DNA of 10,408 bases from an uncultured beta proteobacterium (GTDB taxonomy: Bacteria > Pseudomonadota > Gammaproteobacteria > Burkholderiales > Burkholderiaceae): NCBI GenBank assembly GCA_903938955.1, contig CAJAFJ010000737.1:1-10408 (forward strand), read 5' to 3'. The translations under genes and the position numbers were made by a program. Positions 1 to 5,972 of the stretch are shown one piece after another. The first letter of the stretch is position 1, and every line of letters starts with the position of its first letter. The notes under the pieces were generated by a model that searched no databases, was not told the DNA's origin, and was given only the letters and a program-made list of their open reading frames with translations.

Positions 1-12
1 ATGACAGTCTCG

Positions 13-960
13 TTAGGTGCTGGTCTTGATGTTGGCCTTGGGCAAGCCCCTCTCAACACCCTTGATGCAGGCGACCAGCGTCTGATTCACCGGTGTCGGC
101 ACGCCGCACTTGGCGCCCTGGCGTACCACGGCACCGTTGACAAAATCGATCTCGGTGACGAAGCCTTTTTCCAGGCTTTGCAGCATCGACGCCTTAAATT
201 CAAACGGTAGCCCGGCGGCTGCCTTGATCCAGGGCTGTTGCGGATCGGTGGTGGTGAGCTGGATGCCACTGGCTTTGGCCACCGCCATGGTCTCGGCCAC
301 AGCCGCTACCGCGCAGGCTTCGACCTCTGGCACGGCATACAAATCGCCATACGCCAAGCCGGTGATGCCACTCAAAGCACCGGTCGCCACGTTCACCAGC
401 AGCTTGTCCCAGATGGTGCCCATGATGTTGTCGCTGACCGTGGTCTCCAGCCCGGCGGCGGTGAAGATGGCGGCAATGCGTCGCACACGCTCGGTCACGC
501 GGCCATCCAACTCCCCAATATGCGTGTCTTTGCCCCGCGTACCAATGTTCACATGGCCGGGCGCCAGCTCCGTGCCACCAGCGTAGGTTTTGCCCGCCAG
601 CACCCGCTCGCGGCCCACGATGTCGGCCAGAATATCTTCATGGCCCAAGCCGTTTTGCAGCGACATCACGACCGTGTCGGGACCGAGCAACGACATCGCA
701 GCCGCCATCGCCTCGCCGGTATGGAAGGATTTGACCAGCACCACCACCAGGTCCACCTCACCCGCCGGCACCACCGTGGCGCTGGCCAGCACTTGCACCG
801 TGCGGTCGACACCACCATCACGCAACACCAGACCGTTGTTGCTCATCGCCTCGATATGCGCCTTGTTGCGGTTGATCAGCCACACCTCGTTACCGGCCTC
901 CGTCAGCACGCCACCAAGAGCACAACCCAGCGCACCCGCGCCCAAAATACAAATCTTCAA
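13..960 (-). CDS. Ketopantoate reductase family oxidoreductase (PanE/ApbA-like)
   Basis: 315-residue protein of the 2-dehydropantoate 2-reductase family, which reduces ketopantoate or related 2-oxo acids with NADPH in the cytoplasm. Seen: a Rossmann GxGxxG loop at residues 7-12 directly after the first beta strand, the IWDKLL motif with K186 (matching catalytic Lys176 of E. coli PanE), S258, and the TEID motif with E270 (matching Glu256). The family's C-terminal helical domain follows to the end, and length is normal. I chose a TTG start because AGGAG lies 5 nt upstream (966-970 on the minus strand) and the Rossmann fold then begins at residue 2. An in-frame ATG at 1008 would add 16 residues of unlikely sequence and has no ribosome site. 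No panB or panC neighbour is present, so a catabolic 2-oxo acid or 2-hydroxy acid role is as likely as pantothenate synthesis. Family call is firm, substrate unknown. Confidence 0.9.
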   Translation of the reverse strand: MKICILGAGALGCALGGVLTEAGNEVWLINRNKAHIEAMSNNGLVLRDGGVDRTVQVLASATVVPAGEVDLVVVLVKSFHTGEAMAAAMSLLGPDTVVMSLQNGLGHEDILADIVGRERVLAGKTYAGGTELAPGHVNIGTRGKDTHIGELDGRVTERVRRIAAIFTAAGLETTVSDNIMGTIWDKLLVNVATGALSGITGLAYGDLYAVPEVEACAVAAVAETMAVAKASGIQLTTTDPQQPWIKAAAGLPFEFKASMLQSLEKGFVTEIDFVNGAVVRQGAKCGVPTPVNQTLVACIKGVERGLPKANIKTST

Positions 961-965
961 AATGA

Positions 966-970
966 CTCCT
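966..970 (-). promoter_or_regulatory. Ribosome binding site that fixes the TTG start of the PanE-like gene
   Basis: On the minus strand this reads AGGAG, 5 nt before TTG at 960-958. The upstream ATG at 1008 has no comparable site, so this motif decides the start. Confidence 0.75.
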
Positions 971-1038
971 GAAAGTGATTGGGGTGGATTTTGGGTACGA
1001 AGGCCCATGCTGTAAATACAATGAAATTAATACATACC

Positions 1039-1053
1039 ATTGCCTCAGGCAAT
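1039..1053. promoter_or_regulatory. 15-nt perfect palindrome, candidate operator
   Basis: ATTGCCT-C-AGGCAAT has two 7-bp arms around one base and is flanked by TACAT (1031) and ATACAT (1052). It contains a T-N11-A core (T1040 to A1052), the generic shape of LysR-type boxes. It sits about 80 nt upstream of the PanE-like start, where a regulator could act on that leftward gene. Which protein binds is unknown. The palindrome is seen directly, the operator role is inferred. Confidence 0.45.
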
Positions 1054-1093
1054 ACATAAACGATAAAGCGCAGCGCGGCCAAGCCACAACATC

Positions 1094-1136
1094 CTTACAA
1101 ATCCACGATGACAAAGTGGAACTGTAAGAATTTTTT
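1094..1136 (+). terminator. Rho-independent terminator-like hairpin with no gene upstream
   Basis: Arms 1094-1106 and 1116-1128 pair at 11 of 13 positions (CTTACA with TGTAAG, CCAC with GTGG, two mismatches between). The loop is 9 nt, and AA then six T follow at 1131-1136. The T-run is only on the plus strand, so it would stop rightward transcription. No rightward gene lies before it in 961-1093. It may insulate the toxin-antitoxin promoter or end a small RNA. The stem is weak in GC, so efficiency is uncertain. Confidence 0.5.
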
Positions 1137-1164
1137 ATGATTCCGCGCATCGCAGTTCGCCCAC

Positions 1165-1193
1165 TTGACAAGCTGTGCGACGGTTATCATGAT
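1165..1193 (+). promoter_or_regulatory. Probable promoter and autoregulatory operator of the toxin-antitoxin operon
   Basis: A consensus -35 TTGACA lies at 1165-1170. Downstream candidates for the -10 are CATGAT at 1188-1193 (17-nt spacer, 4 of 6 matches) and TATCAT at 1185-1190 (5 of 6 matches, but a short 14-nt spacer). The -10 zone carries the palindrome ATCATGAT (1186-1193) and a GTTAT direct repeat (1183 and 1195). Phd/YefM antitoxins usually repress their own operon by binding palindromes over the promoter, so this is the likely operator. The site itself is inferred. Confidence 0.5.
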
Positions 1194-1232
1194 CGTTATT
1201 TGGTACAGAAATCTGCACAAAGGAGATTCATC

Positions 1233-1550
1233 ATGGGCATTGCCGTTCGCGACATCGTCGCTTTTTCAGAGGCCCGCAGTAATTTTTCACGCTTGGTGGA
1301 AGAGGTGCGCCAGGGCGCTGAAAAAATCATCACCAAGAATGGTGAACCTGCCGTCGCACTGATTGACGCCAAACGGCTCGACTACTACCACCAGTTAGAC
1401 CGTGACCGGGGCCATCTGATGCTGATTGACGAGGTCGAAAAAGGCCTGGCTGACATCGTGGCGGGGCGCACCAGTGATGCGATTGAAGACCTGGCTGAAC
1501 GGCGCGCACGAAGCAAAGAAAAAATGGCGGCATTGGGCCTCAAATCTTGA
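1233..1550 (+). CDS. Type II antitoxin, Phd/YefM family
   Basis: 105-residue antitoxin. The N-terminal half (residues about 1-55: FSEARSNFSRLVEEV, then a KNGEPAVALI strand) is the Phd/YefM DNA-binding dimer fold. The C-terminal half is charged and helical (residues about 60-105) and would wrap and neutralise the toxin. Start at ATG 1233 is set by AAAGGAG at 1219-1225, 7 nt before it. An in-frame ATG at 1137 would run through the promoter and is rejected. Its stop overlaps the toxin start by 4 nt (TTGA, 1547-1550), so translation of the two is coupled. Known for the family: antitoxin alone or with toxin represses the operon. Base composition looks less GC-rich than the flanking metabolic genes, which fits a mobile accessory module, though I did not measure it. 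Confidence 0.9.
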   Translation: MGIAVRDIVAFSEARSNFSRLVEEVRQGAEKIITKNGEPAVALIDAKRLDYYHQLDRDRGHLMLIDEVEKGLADIVAGRTSDAIEDLAERRARSKEKMAALGLKS

Positions 1551-1921
1551 TTCAAATTCGCAGAACAGCCAACTATTCAGCCAACCTGGACCGAATAGAA
1601 GACTACTGGTACGCCTGTCAGTTTCCCCTTGGCAATGACCGATTGCTTGATGAGTTGGCCGACACCGTTCTCGTACATCTGCAAAACCACCCCCGCTTGG
1701 GCCGCAACTTTTTGCAGCGTCAAACCCAATCCATCGACACACAGGCCCGGCTGGACAAACTCAAAGCCCTGTTGGCCACCCTGGACACCGACACAGAACA
1801 CGCCGAAATCCGTGAGTACGTGATGACAGACTACCTGCTGTTGTATGCGCTGGTGGGAGACGTGATGTACCTGCTGGCCATCAAACACCACAAACAACTG
1901 TCGTTCAACTTCCCTGCTTGA
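1547..1921 (+). CDS. Type II toxin, RelE/ParE superfamily
   Basis: 124-residue partner of the antitoxin just upstream. Seen: the early IRRTANYSANL segment and helix, HPRLGRNF near residue 50, and the C-terminal REYVMTDYLLLYALVGDVMYLLAIKHHKQLSFNF region of short beta strands that is typical of this superfamily. RelE-type members cut mRNA on the ribosome and ParE-type members poison DNA gyrase; I cannot tell which applies here. It is longer than classical 95-100 residue ParE proteins, with the extra length in a charged stretch around residues 60-85. The start is TTG within the antitoxin stop (TTGA overlap). No ATG or GTG is available upstream of the conserved core and there is no good ribosome site, so low coupled translation is likely, keeping antitoxin in excess. 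Confidence 0.87.
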   Translation: MIQIRRTANYSANLDRIEDYWYACQFPLGNDRLLDELADTVLVHLQNHPRLGRNFLQRQTQSIDTQARLDKLKALLATLDTDTEHAEIREYVMTDYLLLYALVGDVMYLLAIKHHKQLSFNFPA

Positions 1922-1931
1922 AACACCCCTG

Positions 1932-2873
1932 ATGGACGCTGACCCCACCCTGCTCGACATCAAGCTGCTGCGCCTGCTGGACCAGCTTTACACCACGCGC
2001 AGCGTGACGCGCTCGGCCGAGGTGCTGGGGCAAAGCCAGCCCACGGTCAGTATCTGGCTGGGCAAGCTGCGCCAGCAACTGGGTGACCCGCTGTTTGTGC
2101 GCACGCCCGAAGGCATGTTGCCAACGCCGCGCACCGATGCGCTGATTGGCACCGTGCGCGAGGTGCTGGCCGGCCTGCAACGGCTGGCCCAGGCGGGCGC
2201 ACCGTTCGAGGCTGCCACGGCGCAGCGACGCTTTTCGATTGGCATGACCGATGCCAGCAACATCACCTTGTTGCCCCGCTTGTTATCGCATGTGCGGGCG
2301 CTGGCCCCCGGCGTGGTACTGACGGCCAGCCGCATTGATGCGCAGTTGGCGCAGGCCCTGCAAACCGGTGAGGTCGATCTGGCGCTGGGTTTTCTGCCCT
2401 GGTTGGACGCCGGTTTTTACCAGCAGACGCTGTATGCGCAGGACTGGATTTGCCTGGCCAATGCCCAGCATCCGAGGGTGATCGACGCCACGCCCGCGCA
2501 CTGGAATCTGGCGGTGTACCAAGCCGAGGCGCACATCGGCATCAGCGCCGGCACCGGCTACCAGTTGCTCGACACGGCTGTGGCGTCGCAGCACCTGACG
2601 CGCAACATCCGGCTGGAGCTGCCCGGCTTTTTGGGCCTGGCCGCCATCCTCTCCACCTGCGACTTGATCGCCACCCTGCCCCGCCACATTGGTGAAACCC
2701 TGGCCCGTGCCGCCGGGCTGCAGGTGCTGCCCTGCCCGTTTGCCCTGCCCGGCTTCACCGTCAAACAGTATTGGCACGCCCGCTACCACCACGATGCAGG
2801 CAACCGCTGGCTGCGCGGCATCTGCGCCGAGCTGTTCATGGAATCAGAGCGGGAGCGATCCCACACACTTTGA
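1932..2873 (+). CDS. LysR-type regulator, DntR/NahR/LinR-like
   Basis: 313-residue transcription factor of normal LysR length. The winged helix-turn-helix is at about residues 8-66 (LLRLLDQLYTTRSVTRSAEVL, then QSQPTVS recognition helix and DPLFVRT wing). The effector domain at about 95-300 carries features of the DntR/NahR/LinR group: LGFLPWLDAGFYQQ, the LPGFLGL block and a late VKQYWHARYHHDAGNRWLR motif. Members usually sense aromatic or chloroaromatic compounds and bind T-N11-A sites. The ATG begins 10 nt after the toxin stop and lacks a Shine-Dalgarno sequence, so it may be read by reinitiation from the toxin operon or from a promoter inside the toxin gene. The stop is 25 nt from the convergent amidohydrolase stop. 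Its target is not evident. Candidates are the amidohydrolase gene or the 1039-1053 palindrome. Confidence 0.92.
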   Translation: MDADPTLLDIKLLRLLDQLYTTRSVTRSAEVLGQSQPTVSIWLGKLRQQLGDPLFVRTPEGMLPTPRTDALIGTVREVLAGLQRLAQAGAPFEAATAQRRFSIGMTDASNITLLPRLLSHVRALAPGVVLTASRIDAQLAQALQTGEVDLALGFLPWLDAGFYQQTLYAQDWICLANAQHPRVIDATPAHWNLAVYQAEAHIGISAGTGYQLLDTAVASQHLTRNIRLELPGFLGLAAILSTCDLIATLPRHIGETLARAAGLQVLPCPFALPGFTVKQYWHARYHHDAGNRWLRGICAELFMESERERSHTL

Positions 2874-2898
2874 TGTGTCCAGCTTGTGTGCTGCTGAC

Positions 2899-3738
2899 TC
2901 AGGCCCCAAAACCAAACAGGCGCCGGGGCGTGTCCCACAAGATGGCCTGACGCGCCGCATCGTCCGGCAGCAAGGTGTCAAACAACGCCACCAACGGGCC
3001 GTAATCGATGCGCTCGGGTGCCCGCAAAAAGGGCCAATCCGACGCCCACACCAGTGACTGTGGCGTGTAGGCCGCAAGCAGCGCCTGCACATAAGGCCAG
3101 GCATCCGGGTACGGATACGGCAGCGCCGAGCATTTGGTCAGGCTTGACAGTTTGACGCAGGCGCGCCCGGTGTCGGCCAACGCCAGTAGCGCGGCAAAAC
3201 CGGCTTGGCCAATGCCAGCCTCCGGGTCGGGCCGGCCGCAGTGGTCAAACAACAAGCGCGCGCCGCTGTCCTGCAGCATCGGCTTCAGCGCCACCAGTTC
3301 ATCGGCTTGCACCTGCACTTGCGCCCACAGGCCGAGCTCGCGCAGGCGTTCCAGCAGCGGCCCGGTGTCACGGTAAAAATCGACACCCAGCAAAGCCACG
3401 TTGAACGCCACACCCACCACACCCGCCGCCTGCAGGTCTTGCAACTCGGTGCGGCTGGCATCGTTGCGCACCACGGCCACGCCCTTGTAACGACCCGCGC
3501 CCTGGGCCAGCGCGTCCAGCAGGCAGCGGTTGTCCAGGCCGTAGCCCGAGTTGGGGCCCACCAGCAAGGCGTTTTTCACACCATGCGCGTCCAGCACGTG
3601 GCCGAGTTGCACCGCCGTGCCGGTCTCGCCACCCGACGGCCGGTACCAAGCGTCGGCGGCATAAGGAAAACGGGCCGGATCAAAGACGTGCACATGGCAG
3701 TCGATCCTGGGTTGTTGCAGGGGAATCGTCAGGAGCAT
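2899..3738 (-). CDS. Amidohydrolase family protein, LigI-like (TIM-barrel metal hydrolase)
   Basis: 279-residue protein of the amidohydrolase 2 family (PF04909 type) that includes LigI, the 2-pyrone-4,6-dicarboxylate lactonase. Seen: the first-strand HxH motif (DCHVHVFDP, H15 and H17), DHCGRPD with H166, WASDWPF with D234 as the likely catalytic/metal Asp, and a C-terminal TPRRLFGF in place of the usual NPxRLF. Length is typical. It would hydrolyse a lactone, or less often decarboxylate a ring acid, in the cytoplasm. The start was taken at the ATG at 3738, which puts the HxH strand near the N-terminus. A longer open frame to 4263 exists only because it lies antisense to the next gene. A weak GGAA sits 8 nt upstream. 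Convergent with the DntR-type regulator (25 nt gap) and divergent from the sugar dehydrogenase (91 bp). Substrate not assignable. Confidence 0.87.
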   Translation of the reverse strand: MLLTIPLQQPRIDCHVHVFDPARFPYAADAWYRPSGGETGTAVQLGHVLDAHGVKNALLVGPNSGYGLDNRCLLDALAQGAGRYKGVAVVRNDASRTELQDLQAAGVVGVAFNVALLGVDFYRDTGPLLERLRELGLWAQVQVQADELVALKPMLQDSGARLLFDHCGRPDPEAGIGQAGFAALLALADTGRACVKLSSLTKCSALPYPYPDAWPYVQALLAAYTPQSLVWASDWPFLRAPERIDYGPLVALFDTLLPDDAARQAILWDTPRRLFGFGA

Positions 3739-3829
3739 AAGATATTTCCAGTTCAGTGCAGGTCGCAAAGGGCAGTGACTTTTCATCATTTTTGCAAGCA
3801 CCGCATTTTTACCCGAAGGAAGGTTCACC
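3739..3829. promoter_or_regulatory. Divergent intergenic region between amidohydrolase and sugar dehydrogenase
   Basis: The 91 bp must hold both outward promoters unless they sit inside the genes. I see no convincing -35/-10 pair. A 7-bp direct repeat CATTTTT occurs at 3787 and 3804 (17 bp apart, on the same face roughly every 1.6 turns), and the strong ribosome site GAAGGAAGG lies at 3815-3823 for the rightward gene. Regulation cannot be deduced. Confidence 0.35.
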
Positions 3830-4966
3830 ATGTTTCGGATCAACTCCATCCTGGCCCTGCTGGCCGCGTTTGCGCTAACACTCACCAGCCCGCTCGCAGC
3901 CCAGACCGTGCGCCCCGAAACGGTTGCCAGCGGCTTGCAAAACCCGTGGGCGGTGGCGTTTTTGCCCGAGGGGCGTTTTCTGGTCACCGAGCGCCCGGGG
4001 CGCCTGCGGGTGGTGGAGGCCAATGGCACGGTTGGGCCCCCACTGGCGGGGGTGCCGGCGGTATCGGCCTTGGGCCAGGGCGGTTTGCTGGACCTGTTGC
4101 TGGACGCTGACTTTGCCCGCAACCGCACGCTGTTTTTCTGTTTTTCAGAGCCCGGCCTGCTGGGCAACAGCACGGCGCTGGCCCGTGCCCGGCTTTCGCA
4201 GGACCGTACCCGACTGGAAGACGTCAAGGTCATCTTCAGCCAGCAACCCAAGGTCATCAGCACGGCCCATTTTGGCTGCCGTCTGGTCGAGAGCCAGACA
4301 GCCGGTCAAGTCGACGGCCTGCTGTTCATGACGCTGGGCGAGCGTTACACCCACAAAAATGATGCGCAGCGGCTGGACAACCACCTCGGCAAAATCATTC
4401 GCATCCACAAAGACGGCCGCATTCCGGGCGACAACCCGTTTGTGACCCGGCCCGGGGCGCTGCCCGCCCTCTGGTCTTACGGCCACCGCAACCCGCAGGG
4501 CGCCACCCTGGCCCCCGACGGCACGTTATGGACGCACGAACACGGGCCGCAAGGCGGTGACGAAATCAACCTGGTCCAACCCGGGCGCAACTACGGCTGG
4601 CCGGTCATCACCTACGGCGAAAACTATGGTGGCGGCAAGATCGGTGAGGGACTCACCGCGAAAGACGGCATGGCGCAGCCGCTGCACTATTGGGAGCCGT
4701 CGATTGCACCGTCGGGCATGGCTTTTTTGAGCAGCGAGCGGTATGGCCGCGCCTGGGTCGGCAACCTGTTTGTCGGCTCGCTCAAGTTTGGTTACCTGAA
4801 CCGCATCGAGTTGTCAGAGCCCTTCAAGGGCCGGGTGCTGCGCGAGCACAAGCTGCTGGCCGACCTGGGCGAGCGCATCCGCGATGTGCGCCAGGGGCCC
4901 GATGGCTGGCTGTATGTGCTGACCGACAACGCGCGCGGGCGCCTGATCCGGCTGCGCCCGGACTAG
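3830..4966 (+). CDS. PQQ-dependent aldose sugar dehydrogenase, secreted (YliI/Asd-like)
   Basis: 378-residue six-bladed propeller of the glucose/sorbosone dehydrogenase family, close in motifs to E. coli YliI (Asd, about 371 residues). A signal peptide is clear: short basic N-terminus, hydrophobic 7-19, likely cut after A24, so the enzyme acts in the periplasm. Seen: HFGCR with H147 matching the catalytic His of soluble glucose dehydrogenase, GHRNPQG at 218-224 with PQQ-contacting R220, EHGPQGGDE at 237-245, then NYGWPVITYG, a PSIAPSGM segment and a C-terminal DGWLYVLTD strand. It would oxidise aldoses to lactones and pass electrons to the respiratory chain. Start is fixed by GAAGGAAGG 6 nt upstream. 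Residue before H147 is Ala rather than the Asn I recall from E. coli Asd. The cell must make or take up PQQ; no pqq genes are here. Its end is 15 nt from the convergent LysR gene. Confidence 0.92.
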   Translation: MFRINSILALLAAFALTLTSPLAAQTVRPETVASGLQNPWAVAFLPEGRFLVTERPGRLRVVEANGTVGPPLAGVPAVSALGQGGLLDLLLDADFARNRTLFFCFSEPGLLGNSTALARARLSQDRTRLEDVKVIFSQQPKVISTAHFGCRLVESQTAGQVDGLLFMTLGERYTHKNDAQRLDNHLGKIIRIHKDGRIPGDNPFVTRPGALPALWSYGHRNPQGATLAPDGTLWTHEHGPQGGDEINLVQPGRNYGWPVITYGENYGGGKIGEGLTAKDGMAQPLHYWEPSIAPSGMAFLSSERYGRAWVGNLFVGSLKFGYLNRIELSEPFKGRVLREHKLLADLGERIRDVRQGPDGWLYVLTDNARGRLIRLRPD

Positions 4967-4981
4967 CCGCCGCGCCGCGTT

Positions 4982-5884
4982 TTAGCGAATCGAGGTGTCC
5001 AGCGCATACGGCCCCTGCTGCAACTGGCTGACCAGCCACTGCGTACAGACGCGCAACTTGGCCGATTGCTCCAGGCGGGAACCCGTGACGGCCCAGACAT
5101 CAGCGCTCTGGTGGTAGTCCGGCAGCACGCGCACCAACCGCCCGCTCTTCAACTCGTCGGCCACGTCCCAGCTGGCCAGGGGAATAATGCCCACACCATC
5201 CATCGCCCAGGCGCGAACGATGTCACTCTGGTTCGAGCCCATCACCCCGGTGACCTTGACCGACTCTGGCCCGTGCGGCCCCTGCAGGCGCCAGACGCCA
5301 AAGGTCTGGTGACGCTCGCGGTAGATCAGGCAATCGTGGTGCGCCAAATCGGCCAGCGTTTTGGGCTGCCCGCAGCGCGCCAGGTAAGCGGGCGCGGCGC
5401 ACAGCACGCGGGCATTACGCGCCACCGGGTGCGCAATCAGGTGCGGCTCGGTGACCTCGCCCATACGGACATCGATGTCAAACCCTTCGCCCAGCAAATC
5501 AACGCGCCGGTCCACCACCTCAAGCCAGATTTCCAGCGCCGGGTAAGTCTGGTTCATGCGCGCCAGGATCGGGGCGATGTGGTTGCGCGCCAGCCGCAAA
5601 CTGCTGCTGATGCGCAGTGGCCCGGCCGGTGCGCTGCGCACGCCCGCCACGCCCTGGTTCAACTCGTCGGCGGCGTCCAGCACCTTGCGCGCCCAGGCAT
5701 AAGCGGCCTCGCCCTCGTCGGTGATCAACACGCGCCGGGTGGTGCGGTGAAACAGCTTGGTGCCCAGCGCCTTCTCCAGCCCCGCCACCCGTTTGGTGAC
5801 GTAGGCCGGCGAGATGCCCAGATCGGTCGCGGCCCCGACAAAACTCGAATGCCGCGCTACCTGGCAAAACACGCGCAAGTCCAT
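4982..5884 (-). CDS. LysR-type regulator, DmlR/CrgA-like group
   Basis: 300-residue regulator with helix-turn-helix at residues 1-60 (MDLRVFCQVARHSSF, GAATDLGISPAYVTKRVAGLEKALGTKLFHRTTRRV) and a two-lobed effector domain from about 90 to 295 (PAGPLRISSS, a DIDVRMG strand, late MDGVGIIPLASWDV). The SPAYVTKRV recognition helix and RTTRRV wing place it in the large proteobacterial DmlR/CrgA group, whose members often control a neighbouring divergent operon for an organic acid. I chose ATG 5884 over the in-frame ATG 5929: GGAG lies 4 nt before 5884, the 5929 start has none, and the family nearly always begins with (M)xxLxxFxxV. The gene is divergent from the oxidoreductase operon at 5973 with 88 bp between, so it is the natural regulator of that operon and of itself. 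Confidence 0.92.
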   Translation of the reverse strand: MDLRVFCQVARHSSFVGAATDLGISPAYVTKRVAGLEKALGTKLFHRTTRRVLITDEGEAAYAWARKVLDAADELNQGVAGVRSAPAGPLRISSSLRLARNHIAPILARMNQTYPALEIWLEVVDRRVDLLGEGFDIDVRMGEVTEPHLIAHPVARNARVLCAAPAYLARCGQPKTLADLAHHDCLIYRERHQTFGVWRLQGPHGPESVKVTGVMGSNQSDIVRAWAMDGVGIIPLASWDVADELKSGRLVRVLPDYHQSADVWAVTGSRLEQSAKLRVCTQWLVSQLQQGPYALDTSIR

Positions 5885-5972
5885 CAAGCTCCAGTTATTG
5901 TTAACTATTGATGAATTCTGAATGATCATTTGAACGCATTGTATTTAAATGAGTTCGCAGTATCGTGCGGGC
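5885..5972. promoter_or_regulatory. Divergent control region of LysR gene and catabolic operon
   Basis: 88 bp, markedly AT-rich. It holds GGAG for the leftward LysR gene (5889-5892), the 10-bp palindrome AATGATCATT (5921-5930), and a leftward -10-like TACAAT (5943-5938, 5 of 6 matches) with no good -35. LysR proteins commonly bind such shared regions and repress themselves while activating the divergent genes upon binding inducer. Site assignment is inferred. Confidence 0.45.

Noticed and set aside
110..972. Several open frames of 140-240 codons on the plus strand opposite the PanE-like gene
   Set aside because: They are antisense shadows produced by high GC, with biased His/Arg/Pro/Ser composition and no family motifs.
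2874..2898. ACAC/GTGT repeats between convergent regulator and amidohydrolase genes as a terminator
   Set aside because: Arms are about 4 bp and no T-run follows on either strand.
2899..4263. Amidohydrolase frame extended to 454 residues with an extra N-terminal domain
   Set aside because: The extension lies antisense to the well-supported sugar dehydrogenase and has no domain-like sequence. The HxH strand that normally begins the fold starts right after ATG 3738.
4967..4981. GC-rich stretch before TTTT between sugar dehydrogenase and LysR gene as a bidirectional terminator
   Set aside because: The CG-rich run has no complementary arm that forms a proper stem before the T-run.
4967..5911. 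281-codon plus-strand frame opposite the second LysR gene
   Set aside because: Antisense shadow of a clear LysR gene, rich in His/Gln/Arg with no recognisable fold.
5885..5929. LysR start at ATG 5929, adding 15 residues
   Set aside because: No ribosome site in front of it, the added residues are unlike the family, and GGAG precedes the ATG at 5884.
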